Below, piece by piece: positions 27,059 to 36,463 of a DNA stretch of 64,000 nt. The notes below the pieces were generated by a model that was not told the origin of the DNA, made no database searches, and saw only the letters and a list, made by a program, of their open reading frames with translations. Position numbers and translations under genes: made by a program. Origin of the DNA: Flavobacterium sp. 1 (GTDB lineage: Bacteria > Bacteroidota > Bacteroidia > Flavobacteriales > Flavobacteriaceae); contig NZ_PGER01000001.1 of the NCBI RefSeq assembly GCF_002797935.1, positions 4,774,001-4,838,000 on the forward strand. The letters run 5' to 3'. Every line of letters starts with the position of its first letter. The first letter of the stretch is position 1.

Positions 27059-29203
27059 ATGAAGACATTTTTTAGATTAAAAATCAGCATTATTTTTTTG
27101 CTAGGAATAGCAGTAAATTGTTTAGCCCAAGAAAAAATTGACCGTAAAGCAGTAGTGACAAGGCATGATGTAAAGATTACACAAATCGATACGTTGGCTT
27201 CGCTAAGTGTTGGAAACGGTGCTTTTGCTTTTACAGTTGATGCTACAGGTCTGCAGACTTTTCCTGAAAAGTATCAAAACGGAATTCCGTTAGGAACGCA
27301 GGCGGAATGGGGCTGGGACAGCTATAAAAATGTCAACGGATATAAGTTTTCGGAGACTTTGAAAGATGCGGAGCAGTATGGAAGAAAGATTTCCTATTCA
27401 ACACAGATTAAAGAGCCTGCGCGTAAAAAAGAAGCAGTTGACTGGTTTCGCCAGAATCCGCATTTACTGCAGTTGGGAAATATCGGTTTTGAAATCACTA
27501 AGAAAGACGGCAGTTTGGTGAAACCCGAAGACATCAAAGCAATTAATCAGAAGCTGAATTTATGGACTGGAAAAATTGAAAGCTATTTTGAAGTAGAAGG
27601 CACTTCCGTAAAAGTAATAACGGTTTGTGACCAGACGAAAGATGCTTTAGGATTTCAAGTGACATCGGATTTAATCACACAAGGACGTTTGAAAATTCGT
27701 GTCCGTATTCCGTTTCCAACAGGGGATTGGGGAGATATGGGAACAAAATGGGAAGGAAAGCAGGATTACAAAAGCAATCTGAAAAGCAAAAATAATTCGG
27801 AAGCAATTATTACTCACGTAATGGATAGTATTTCGTATGATATTAATTTGAAATGGAAAGGAACTGGATCTGTGAAGGAAAAAGCAAAGCATTATTTTGT
27901 TTTGGAGCCTTCAAAAAGCAATACGATTGAATTGAGCTGTTTGTTCATTCAAACGAATAAAAATAAAGGCAATGTTCCATCATTCGCAGAAGTTGAAAAG
28001 AGTTCTGTTTCAGGTTATGACAATTTTTGGAAAAGCGGAGCTGCTATTGATTTTGCAGGAAGCACTGATACCAGAGCAAATGAACTGGAACGAAGAATTG
28101 TGCTTTCACAATATTTGACAAAAATACAATGCGCAGGTTCTATGCCACCGCAGGAAACGGGATTAACGTACAATAGCTGGTATGGGAAACCGCACTTGGA
28201 AATGCATTGGTGGCACGGGGTTCACTATGCGCTTTGGAACCGACCACAATATTTGGAAAACACATTAGGCTGGTATCAAAATGCATTTGATAAAGCTAAA
28301 AAGATTGCTCAAAGACAAGGATTTGAAGGAGCAAGATGGCAAAAAATGACAGATCCGGACGGTAACGAAAGTCCGTCGTCAGTAGGGTCATTTTTGATTT
28401 GGCAGCAGCCGCATTTTATTACCTATGCTGAGTTGCTGTATCAATCATCCCAATCGGAAGCTACGCTGAAAAAATACAGTGAACGCGTTTTTGCCACTGC
28501 CGATTTCATGGCTTCTTTTGCTTTTTATGATGCAACCAAAAAACGCTATATGTTAGGGCCTGGCGTTATTCCTGCGCAGGAGCGTTTTGTAGCGGCGCTG
28601 ACTTTTAATCCAACTTATGAATTGGCCTATTGGAACTGGGGATTGAAAACGGCTATTGCTTGGAAAAAAAGAATGAAGCAAACGGTTCCCGAAAAATGGG
28701 AAGCGGTACTAAAAGATTTATCGCCGCTGCCAGTTCAAAACAATGTGTATCTGGCAACCGAAAGCGCTCCCGATTCCTATACTAATCCTGAATTCAAAAC
28801 GGATCATCCATCGGTTTTGGGGACTTTTGGGATGCTTCCTGAGACTTCTTTATTGGATAAAAAAATAATGAAAAACACATTCGATTTGGTTTGGGATACT
28901 TGGTCTTGGCAAAAAACCTGGGGTTGGGATTTCCCTATGACTGCTATGTCTGCTGCACGTTTGGGACTGCCTGAAAAAGCTATTGACGCTCTTTTTATGA
29001 AAGTAACCACTAATACTTATTTGAAAAACGGACACAATTATCAAGCAGAAAGACTGACGCTTTATCTTCCTGGAAATGGTGGATTATTAACTGCGGTTGC
29101 TATGATGTGCGGAGGCTGGGAAGGTACGACAGAACCGAATCCAGGATTCCCGAAAGATGGCAGTTGGAAAGTAAAAAGCGAAGACTTCCAGAAGATGTTT
29201 TAA
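27059..29203 (+). CDS. Six-hairpin glycosidase-type secreted hydrolase
   Basis: I chose ATG 27059, which gives 714 residues with a clear signal peptide ending NCLAQ; the frame stays open upstream inside the previous gene. An N-terminal beta-sandwich domain (about 25-330) is followed by an (alpha/alpha)6 part with EMHWWHGVHYALWNRPQYL, WQKMTDPDGNESPS, FNPTYELAYWNWGL and WDFPMTAMSAARLG. The arrangement resembles GH65/GH95-like enzymes; the family was not pinned down. Same operon as the preceding genes (10 nt gap). Confidence 0.7.
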   Translation: MKTFFRLKISIIFLLGIAVNCLAQEKIDRKAVVTRHDVKITQIDTLASLSVGNGAFAFTVDATGLQTFPEKYQNGIPLGTQAEWGWDSYKNVNGYKFSETLKDAEQYGRKISYSTQIKEPARKKEAVDWFRQNPHLLQLGNIGFEITKKDGSLVKPEDIKAINQKLNLWTGKIESYFEVEGTSVKVITVCDQTKDALGFQVTSDLITQGRLKIRVRIPFPTGDWGDMGTKWEGKQDYKSNLKSKNNSEAIITHVMDSISYDINLKWKGTGSVKEKAKHYFVLEPSKSNTIELSCLFIQTNKNKGNVPSFAEVEKSSVSGYDNFWKSGAAIDFAGSTDTRANELERRIVLSQYLTKIQCAGSMPPQETGLTYNSWYGKPHLEMHWWHGVHYALWNRPQYLENTLGWYQNAFDKAKKIAQRQGFEGARWQKMTDPDGNESPSSVGSFLIWQQPHFITYAELLYQSSQSEATLKKYSERVFATADFMASFAFYDATKKRYMLGPGVIPAQERFVAALTFNPTYELAYWNWGLKTAIAWKKRMKQTVPEKWEAVLKDLSPLPVQNNVYLATESAPDSYTNPEFKTDHPSVLGTFGMLPETSLLDKKIMKNTFDLVWDTWSWQKTWGWDFPMTAMSAARLGLPEKAIDALFMKVTTNTYLKNGHNYQAERLTLYLPGNGGLLTAVAMMCGGWEGTTEPNPGFPKDGSWKVKSEDFQKMF

Positions 29204-29311
29204 ACCATTTGAACGGTTAATAGTCTACTATGTTGGGATTATCTTTCTAAAAAAAGAGGTGTCTCGCCACAGTTAATTTTTCTTATACTAATTAGTTTTA
29301 AAAAATAAAAT

Positions 29312-31171
29312 ATGTCAAAAGCTACGTTGCTAAAATGGAATATATTGTTGCTTCTAATCGGTTTTTCTGTTTTCGGTCAACGACAAATGGAAAATTTGGA
29401 CAGAGGAATTATTGCTGTTAATCAGAATGGAAAATTTTTTATCAACTGGCGTGTTTTAGGTACAGATTCTGATGATTTAGCTTTTAATTTATATCGAAAA
29501 ACCGGCACGCAAAATGCCATTCGGCTGAATGAAAAACCAATTACTGGAGCTGCCAATTTTAACGATGAAAAGGCTAATCCCGCAGAAAACAATACTTGGT
29601 TTGTAAAAACGGTTGTAAATGGCAAGGAAAATGAAACCAAAGGCAGTTTTACTATTGCTGCCAATGTAGCAATAAAAGACTATCTGTCTATTCCGCTGAA
29701 AGCGATAAAAGGATATACTGCCAATGATATTTCGGTGGGAGATTTGAATGGTGACGGACAATACGAATTAGTGGTTCACATGACGGGAATAGGAAAAGAC
29801 AATTCCTTTTTAGGATTGAGCGATCAGCCAATTTTTCAAGCATATACTTTGGAAGGTAAATTTCTATGGGAAATAAATTTGGGTAAAAACATTCGAGAAG
29901 GAGCACATTATACGCAGTTTATGGTATATGATTTGGACGGAGACGGCATAGCCGAAATGGTTTGCAAAACAGCCGATGGAACTATTGACGGAACTGGAAA
30001 AGTGATTGGAGACGCTTCAAAAGACTGGAGAGATACCGATGAAAAGTCTCGAACTTTTGGTAAAATTTTAAAGGGTCCTGAATATCTTACCGTTTTTGAC
30101 GGACGAACAGGAAGTGCCATTACAACGGTAGATTATATTGCAGAAAGAGGTGATATTGGCGCTTGGGGAGGCAGAGGCGGTAATGGAAGAAACGATTCAA
30201 GTGGAAATAGAGCTGATCGTTTTACGGCTTGTGTGGCTTATTTGGACGGCGTTCATCCAAGCGTGGTAATGTGCCGCGGTTATTATGGAAGAATTGTTTT
30301 GGCCGCTTGGGATTTTAAAGACAAGAAATTAACTTCCCGCTGGGTTTTTGATACTAAAGACGGCAAGAATCCCTATTCCGGAATGGGAAATCACGGACTT
30401 TCGGTTGCCGATGTAGACGCTGACGGAAAGGACGAAATTATTTATGGTTCGATGTGCGTCGACGATAATGGCGAAGGATTATACACAACTGGTTATCGTC
30501 ATGGAGATGCTTTGCATGTGAGTGATTTGGATCCTGAAATTCCCGGTTTGGAAGTGTTTGGGGTTCATGAAATTGAAGAAGGGACAAAAGGTCCTGGTGT
30601 TGTTTTGTTTTCGGCAGCAGATGGAAAAACATTATTTACTGCAATGGAGGATGAAGATGTAGGCAGAGGCGTAGCGGATAATGTTGACAGTACTAGAGTT
30701 GGTGCGCAAATGTGGTGGTCCGGGTCTAAATTTTTATATGATATTAAAGGAAAACAAATTGGGGAATCTCCAAAATCGGCTAATTTTTTAATTTATTGGG
30801 ATGGAGATACGTCTCGAGAAATTCTTAACTCTAATTATATTGACAAATACGGTAAAGGAAGATTATTTACTGCCGAAGGCACACAATCGAACAATGGAAC
30901 CAAATCGACTCCAGGTTTATCGGCTGATATTTTGGGCGACTGGAGAGAAGAATTGATTTTACGCAGTACAGATAATACCGAATTGCGAATCTATAGCACT
31001 GCAATTCCAACGGATGTTAGACAGTATACTTTAATGCACGATCCGCAGTACCGCTTAAGCATCGCTTGGCAAAACGTAGGCTACAATCAACCGCCGCATA
31101 CTGGTTTTTATATGGGCAAAGGAATGAAGACTGCTCCAAAGCCAAATATTGTTTTGGTAAAAACACCTTAG
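29312..31171 (+). CDS. PL11 rhamnogalacturonan endolyase
   Basis: 619 residues with a signal peptide ending VFGQ. The whole length matches the YesW-like eight-bladed propeller of PL11, with calcium-binding DxDGDG-type loops (DLNGDGQYE, DLDGDGIAE, DVDADGKDE), WGGRGGNGRNDSSGNR, GMGNHGLSVAD, DVRQYTLMHDPQYR and the end motif YNQPPHTGFYMG. It cleaves the Rha-GalA backbone of RG-I by beta-elimination. It is the defining enzyme for assigning the locus to RG-I. Confidence 0.95.
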   Translation: MSKATLLKWNILLLLIGFSVFGQRQMENLDRGIIAVNQNGKFFINWRVLGTDSDDLAFNLYRKTGTQNAIRLNEKPITGAANFNDEKANPAENNTWFVKTVVNGKENETKGSFTIAANVAIKDYLSIPLKAIKGYTANDISVGDLNGDGQYELVVHMTGIGKDNSFLGLSDQPIFQAYTLEGKFLWEINLGKNIREGAHYTQFMVYDLDGDGIAEMVCKTADGTIDGTGKVIGDASKDWRDTDEKSRTFGKILKGPEYLTVFDGRTGSAITTVDYIAERGDIGAWGGRGGNGRNDSSGNRADRFTACVAYLDGVHPSVVMCRGYYGRIVLAAWDFKDKKLTSRWVFDTKDGKNPYSGMGNHGLSVADVDADGKDEIIYGSMCVDDNGEGLYTTGYRHGDALHVSDLDPEIPGLEVFGVHEIEEGTKGPGVVLFSAADGKTLFTAMEDEDVGRGVADNVDSTRVGAQMWWSGSKFLYDIKGKQIGESPKSANFLIYWDGDTSREILNSNYIDKYGKGRLFTAEGTQSNNGTKSTPGLSADILGDWREELILRSTDNTELRIYSTAIPTDVRQYTLMHDPQYRLSIAWQNVGYNQPPHTGFYMGKGMKTAPKPNIVLVKTP

Positions 31172-31207
31172 AAAATTTTTAAAATTCTCGTTTTACTTTT
31201 CTAAAAA

Positions 31208-31252
31208 CTGGTTGGTACTGGTTTGTATTTAATTGTTCTGTTCTTATATTTG
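31208..31252 (+). promoter_or_regulatory. Orphan shared operator plus promoter at island's left edge
   Basis: CTGGTTGGTA then CTGGTTTGTA (31208-31227) is the 10-bp direct repeat. TTTG at 31222-31225, 19 nt and TATATTTG at 31245-31252 form a perfect Bacteroidetes promoter with the same 27-nt spacing. No host gene follows for 1 kb; the island begins here. Its original target was probably the gene now at 54158. Confidence 0.65.
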
Positions 31253-31360
31253 TTATTAAGCTGAGCTCGATTGCATCTAAATAATAACAAGTAGGCAATA
31301 TGTTTGTCTTTAGCCCTGATCGTAACGCATCCTTTGCTTTTTTTCTTTAAAGTTTTTAGA

Positions 31361-31392
31361 AAAAAGCCTTATCGGTTGAATACAGGGCTTTT
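31361..31392 (+). terminator. Terminator-like hairpin
   Basis: AAAAAGCC and GGCTTTT flank a 17-nt loop, ending in T. It would stop transcripts from the orphan promoter at 31208. Confidence 0.5.
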
Positions 31393-31817
31393 ATAGAGAT
31401 TATAAAAGTAATAGGGTAACGATTTGGTAACGGTGCTTATTGCTTTGTATTTCAATATGTTTCCGTTTGCTCCTGACAAATATACAAAAAAATATTTCTG
31501 TAAAATGTAGTAAGCTTTTTTAACACTCCTAATACTGTTTTCGACCATCTAGGGATAAGTGGATCTTGTGAGTGTCCCTGAAAACCAATTAAAGAAATAA
31601 GAAATGGATGTTATGCTTCGCTTAATAAGAAGTATCGATTACCTACAATGCTGGATATCTTATCTCACAATGCTAGAAAAAGGAGGAAAAAGGTTATTTG
31701 ACATATAAAAAGAGGAAAACCTTTCGGTAATCCCTTAAAGTGGAGTATCAGGGTTTACAATCGAACACTTGATACCTGTTTTAACATTTTTTGATAACTT
31801 AAAATAGATTCACTTTT

Positions 31818-31841
31818 GGTTCGAATCCCACCGTGGTCACA
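31818..31841 (+). other. tRNA 3'-end-like fragment
   Basis: GGTTCGAATCCCACC followed by GTGGTCACA has the T-loop consensus and a plausible acceptor 3' strand, but the 5' part of a tRNA is missing. It may be a scar of an attachment site. Confidence 0.4.
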
Positions 31842-32252
31842 GAAATTAAAAAGTCGATTGGATTAATACTTTTACAGTTACAGTCATTAGTTTTAAATGT
31901 GACCCTGATGGTACAGAATTCGAACCTTTTATTAGAGGATTTGAAAATTTTGAATGAAATATAAACGCATAAATTCTTTTACTCGCTACGGGAGCTATTC
32001 AAAAATATTACCAATTTATTGAAGATTATTATGGTGTTATAGCAGAAGCATCTTAATATTAATTGCGGAAGATAACGATAATATGTTTGAAGAAAAAATT
32101 AGACGCTTTGCTGTGAAATATAAAACTATTGAAAGAATTTGATAAATTCACTAATTACAAAAATGTAGTTTAATTTTTTTTCTGCTTTTGTCTGCATACT
32201 CATATGAAGAGCGATCTTAATTTACTATTTTAGTAGTTAAAATCGCATAGAT

Positions 32253-33296
32253 ATGAATTTGGAAGCAAAAATTATTACGGATAAAAAGGAAAAACGAATT
32301 GCTGTTTATTTTAAAAAAAATGCCGAATTGATAGCTAGAATAAAAAAGCTGGAAGGTTCTCGATGGAGTCAGACTTTGAGGCTTTGGCATCTTCCTGACA
32401 CGGTTGAAAACAGAGAACGGTTTCATTTGATTCCATCAGCTCATTCTTTACCATCGGCAGAAGGTATCGAGCAAATTGAAAAATTCAAACAGTGGCTTCG
32501 TTCTAAACGCTATAGCTAAAATACAGTCAGAACTTATAGTGAAGCATTGAAATCTTTTTTGATTTTCTACCGAGAAAAACCCATCACCGAAATCTCTAAT
32601 GAAGATGTGATTGTCTACAATAACGAGTATATATTGAAAAATAATCTTTCGGATTCCTATCAAAACCAAATTGTTAATGCTATCAAACTATACTTTACAA
32701 CCATTCGAGAGACAAAAATTGAAATAGATAGGATTCACCGACCAAAGCGATCTAAAGTATTGCCTAACGTTTTGAGTAAAGAAGAAGTAAAATTGATTTT
32801 GAATGCGCATAGCAACATCAAACACAAAATGATGCTGAGTTTGATTTATAGCTGTGGTTTGCGCTGTGGTGAATTATTGGCACTTCGACCCATTCATATC
32901 GATTCTAAAAGAAATATTGTACTGCTTAAAAACTCCAAAGGAAAGAAAGACAGAATTACTCCTTTATCTCCTAAAATTTTAGAAATGCTTCGAGAGTATT
33001 ACACCACATTTAGACCCACAACCTATTTGTTTGAAGGACAAATCAAAGGGCAACCTTATGATGATAGAAGTTTGCAACAGGTTTTGAAACAAGCACTAAA
33101 AAAAGCATCAATAACAAAACCTGTTACGCTGCATTGGTTGCGTCATAGTTATGCTACCCATTTACTCGAAAGTGGCACCGATTTAAGATACATACAAGAA
33201 TTATTAGGACATAGTAGTAGCAAAACCACCGAAATATACACCCACGTAAGTACCAAAAGTATTCAACAAATAAAAAGTCCGTTTGATGATTTGTAA
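32253..33296 (+). pseudogene. XerC/D-like recombinase of the cassette array, one in-frame stop
   Basis: The two open stretches 32253-32519 and 32547-33296 are in the same frame, split only by TAA at 32517-32519 (RSKRYS-stop-NTVRTYSEAL, probably a Glu codon mutated by one base). Restored length is about 347 residues: an extra N-terminal domain (1-70), SAM-like core-binding domain (about 75-165) and catalytic domain with CGLRCGEL (Arg I), KGKKDR (Lys), HWLRHSY (H-x-x-R), GHSSSKTT and a tyrosine in TEIYTHV. The end IKSPFDDL resembles IntI, but the 20-odd-residue IntI-specific insertion before HxxR is absent. It points the same way as the cassettes. Confidence 0.85.
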
Positions 33297-33328
33297 TAAA
33301 AATATTATTTCTATATTTGTTAAAAAAG

Positions 33329-33404
33329 CGCTACTTAATAGCGACTATACATCCAAAATTGGGAAGATTGTCGCTAGTTTGTAGCGAGTATATACAAGTT
33401 GGAC
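33329..33404 (+). promoter_or_regulatory. attI-like site
   Basis: Two hyphenated palindromes of the same form, CGCTA-N5-TAGCG (33329-33343 and 33372-33386), 43 bp apart, each followed by ACTATACA or AGTATATACA. They precede a perfect GTTRRRY core, GTTGGAC (33398-33404), 100 nt after the recombinase stop. The layout resembles the accessory recombinase-binding repeats of attI. Confidence 0.65.
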
Positions 33405-33920
33405 GTAATTGGCACGTAGACTACGGAGTTTCTTGCACAATAAATTTTCGGGATATTTTTTTGGGATGTTTAGAAGAATAAAGGATTTAGTCTTCAAGTC
33501 TTTCGATTGGGAATCGTAGAAAGTTCACTTTCAATACGTCTGACAACGTAAAAGACTCGGCTAAGTTATCAAAAATAAATGACAAAGTCAAGAATTGAAT
33601 TTATTTTAGAGAACTTAAACATCGCAAAAAAAACAGAGCCCAAAAACCCCAATTATTGACTTCGCCTAGCAGGTTTGCTAAGCGCAATAAATAATTGGTT
33701 TCATTGATTTGGATTGTGGTAAAAGAAAAAGATAAGAGTAGTCTATCCAACTCCGTTACTGATAAAATATAGATTGTAAATAGTCAGTAACTACGCCCAA
33801 CAGCGGCTATGAGAAATGCCTTCCGCTCTTTTGGATAAAATAGTACAAATTAAAAAATTTGGCTATTTTAGCTTTTATAAGTGAGCGGCGGAGAGAAGGC
33901 ACTTCTCATAGCCGCAAACG
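33399..33920 (+). other. Cassette 1, no gene
   Basis: 522 bp without an open frame of 60 codons. It begins TTGGACGTA and its end carries TACGCCCAAC, complementary apart from one G-T pair. It contains a hairpin at about 33649-33702 (CCAATTATT/AATAATTGG with an inner GC.TAGCA stem), possibly an old attC or a structured RNA. Confidence 0.5.
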
Positions 33921-33926
33921 TTGTAC
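33795..33926 (+). other. attC1
   Basis: Starts with a perfect RYYYAAC (GCCCAAC) and ends GTTGTAC. Arms GCGGCTATGAGAA (33803-33815) and TTCTCATAGCCGC (33903-33915) pair perfectly, then one A opposite C, then TGCCTTC/GAAGGCA. The A-C becomes a T-G wobble on the bottom strand. Confidence 0.75.
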
Positions 33927-33938
33927 CCAATTTTATAG

Positions 33939-34502
33939 ATGAAAGAACGAAAGAAGATTAAATACGGAATACTATCAATTTTACTCTTACTGACTTTATG
34001 TTTAAACATTCACTTTGGTGATTTCTGCGAAGGAATGTCCAAAGGATTATTATTTGCTTTTTTAAGTATAATTTTTATTCTCTGTTTTATAATAATTGAA
34101 ATTCGAGATTTGTTTAAATTGGTTGACAAAGGAGAAAAATTTGATTTTATTCCTTTATATCTCTTTATTTTGTTTGTTGCCTTGAATAGTTTTTTATTTG
34201 TTGCTAATGAAAATAAATTTTGGAGGGAAATTAAATATGAAGGAATTATTGAAGACGAATACGAGAGAGCTTGGATAGTATTGTATGAAAACAACTCCTT
34301 TGAAGTAACAAGGTCGTACATTGAAAATCGATGCACATTTATTGGAAAATATCATATCGAAAAGAATATAATTGTTCTTGACGATGAAAATATAGAAAGT
34401 AAAACCGACCAAAAAATCACTAAAAGATATTTAATAATTTCGGATAGTATTTTGCAACCCTTAAACAAAAAATATAGCAGAATTAAACTAAATCATAAAT
34501 AA
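33939..34502 (+). CDS. Cassette 2: membrane protein, unknown
   Basis: 187 residues. Three hydrophobic helices (about 10-27, 35-55 and 65-88) precede a soluble C-terminal half of beta character (GIIEDEYERAWIVLYENNSF, TFIGKYHIEKNIIVLDDENI). No family recognised. It begins 11 nt after core GTTGTACCC, and GGGTACAAC follows the stop by 5 nt, so the gene fills one cassette. Confidence 0.7.
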   Translation: MKERKKIKYGILSILLLLTLCLNIHFGDFCEGMSKGLLFAFLSIIFILCFIIIEIRDLFKLVDKGEKFDFIPLYLFILFVALNSFLFVANENKFWREIKYEGIIEDEYERAWIVLYENNSFEVTRSYIENRCTFIGKYHIEKNIIVLDDENIESKTDQKITKRYLIISDSILQPLNKKYSRIKLNHK

Positions 34503-34509
34503 AAACTGG

Positions 34510-34639
34510 GTACAACAGCTACAACGGATTTGGGTATTAGACTTAATGGGAAAAATAGTTTGTATTTGGGATGATTTGGCAAATCCGAATAATGGGCTTA
34601 ATTTAGTCCCAAACCCGCTGTAGTCCCAGAACATTATGC
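34510..34639 (+). other. attC2 (main family)
   Basis: Arms CTACAACGGATTTGGG and CCCAAACCCGCTGTAG pair over 16 positions with two A-C mismatches on this strand (both T-G wobbles on the other). Ends ATTATGC, with A instead of G before the crossover TT. Confidence 0.8.
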
Positions 34640-34642
34640 GTC

Positions 34643-35128
34643 ATGTTAACAAACTCTGATGAAGAAAGAAAAATAAAAATGGCTAACAGAAATACATTAT
34701 TACTTGCATTTGGAATTGTAATTCTAAATATTATAATAGACCATCTATTTGCTCCAACAGGATTGATGTTAACTCCTATAATTTTGACATTAGGTGCGTT
34801 TTTAATAGCTTTTATGACGGTAAAAATCAAACCTATATGGAAAAGTATTTTGACTATTGGACTTGTCGTATTGCATGATGTTGGTATTAAATTATATGGT
34901 GGTGGTTCTCATGATAGCGAAGGACAAGGATGGATTCATTTGTTACTATTCATCGGGTTGTTACCTACATTTGGAATTTTAACGACAACAATTTTGCGAG
35001 ATAAAAATGAAAGCATTTTAAATTTAGTTATTTCAATATCAATCTTTCCAATACTTATTTTTATTTACCTTCATTTTTTTAGCGCCCTTGGAATTGGAAG
35101 ATACTATTGGTATGATTGGAATAAATAA
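34643..35128 (+). CDS. Cassette 3: polytopic membrane protein, unknown
   Basis: 161 residues from ATG 34643; ATG 34679 (MANRNTLLL) is an equally plausible start and would remove a charged leader. Five predicted membrane segments; a conserved-looking loop VLHDVGIKLYGGGSHDSEGQG is the most distinctive part. No family recognised. Flanked by TTATGCGTC and GACGCATAA, the private core pair of this cassette. Confidence 0.65.
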   Translation: MLTNSDEERKIKMANRNTLLLAFGIVILNIIIDHLFAPTGLMLTPIILTLGAFLIAFMTVKIKPIWKSILTIGLVVLHDVGIKLYGGGSHDSEGQGWIHLLLFIGLLPTFGILTTTILRDKNESILNLVISISIFPILIFIYLHFFSALGIGRYYWYDWNK

Positions 35129-35137
35129 AAACACGAC

Positions 35138-35195
35138 GCATAACAGCAAGGGTTTCGTTGGGTGCGTAGCACCAACAATGAAACCCGTGTTGAAC
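35138..35195 (+). other. attC3 (short type)
   Basis: 58 bp from GCATAAC to a perfect GTTRRRY core, GTTGAAC. Stem GGGTTTC/GAAACCC with inner TGC/GCA hairpin. About the minimum length of known attC sites and unlike the main family. Confidence 0.65.
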
Positions 35196-35348
35196 GGAAC
35201 CGCTCTACATCCATCCCTATGGGTTTTTCAATAATGAGTTATAAGAATTTCCAGAGGCTACTGGACCTCTTTTTTTTTGAAGTAGTTTTAAGCGTGGTTT
35301 TCTAGTGTTTTCCTCACTTTGTGATCACAAGTTCCCTTACCCGCAAAA

Positions 35349-36463
35349 TCAATTTTTACAGGGATACGAGTTTTGGCTACCGCCAAGATACCAAGGTGGC
35401 GGACCCCGCTGGTCGAAGACCGCTATTCTATGCAAATTGCCTGTTTTACAACAAGGGCATTTAGGCAAGAAAGGCTTCTTTTCTACTTTTTCCAATATTT
35501 TTACATGAAGCTTCTCCTGCAAAAGCTTTAGCTTTTGACGCTTCCAAGTACTGCTCAGAAAACCATAATGCCGGATTTTTACAAAACGCTTGGGCAAAAT
35601 ATGCAATGCAAACCGCCTGATAAATTCCTGATGCGTGAGGGTCATTTGTTTTTGGCTCCCGCCACTCGATAATCCTAGTAATCAAAAGTCACGTTTTGGG
35701 CATCAATATTCCTGATTCGATGATTGCTAATGGCGATTTTATGAGTGTATCTCCCTAAATATTCCACCACCGATTTGGGATTTCCAAATGGACGTTTGGC
35801 AAAAACTACCCACGGTTTTTGCCATAATTCCTGTCTGATTTGCTCATAACCAATCGGATTTTTTGCTTTGAGCTTTTCGCAGTATTTAGCTCTGAATACC
35901 TTCGATAATGCCTTGACCGGAAACAGAAATTTTCCGTTCGTTCTACTGTTTTTCCACAGTCCTTCTTTGTCCACGCCTCCGCCTGGAACAATACAGTGCA
36001 GGTGCGGATGCAGACTCAATTGCTGTCCCCAAGTATGCAAAACGGCAATCATTCCCATTTGCATTTCTTTGGCTTTGCCAAAACTTTGAAGCGTTTCCCA
36101 AGCGGCTTCAAACAAGGTGTCATACACTATTTTAGGCTGGTGCATCGCCAGAGAATTGATACTGTCAGGCAAGGTAAAAACTACATGAAAGTATGGAACA
36201 GGCAAAAGCTCCGTGCTTCTGGCCTGTATCCAATCCTGGCGTTTGTTGCCCTGACATTTGGGACAATGCCGATTGCGGCAAGAATTGTAACTAATGGTAA
36301 GATTACCACAGCCGTCGCATGCATTGATATGCCCACCTAATTCGGCTGTTCGGCATTTTTTTATGGCGTAAAGCGTGCGAAGCTGCCAAGTATTCAATCC
36401 ATAGTTTTCAATTTTTGAGCCAATCTTTCGCAGTACATCGGCTACTTCAAACTGCGGCTGCAT
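35349..36463 (-). pseudogene. IS91-family transposase, broken
   Basis: The first 262 residues (36463 to 35675) have the zinc-binding CDGCGN...CRNRHCPKC motif, the HPHLHCIVPGGG motif of HUH-type enzymes and the tyrosine region YLGRYTHKIAISN. The frame ends at TAG 35675-35677 inside VTFDY-stop-DYR, and a one-base frame change follows before the C-terminal part (35645 to 35349, MTLTHQEFIRRF...LPK, CPCC zinc motif). Two lesions mean it is very probably inactive. Confidence 0.85.

Larger units (their letters stand above)
31253..32252 (+). other. Noncoding left edge of island
   Basis: 1000 bp with no credible gene. It holds a terminator-like hairpin (AAAAAGCC/GGCTTTT, 31361-31392), the boundary repeat at 31417-31431, a tRNA-3'-end-like fragment at 31818-31841 and short gene debris. 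Nothing else recognised. Confidence 0.5.

Noticed and set aside
35868..36340. Open frames on the + strand across the IS91 transposase
   Set aside because: They are antisense to clear transposase motifs and have no family features.
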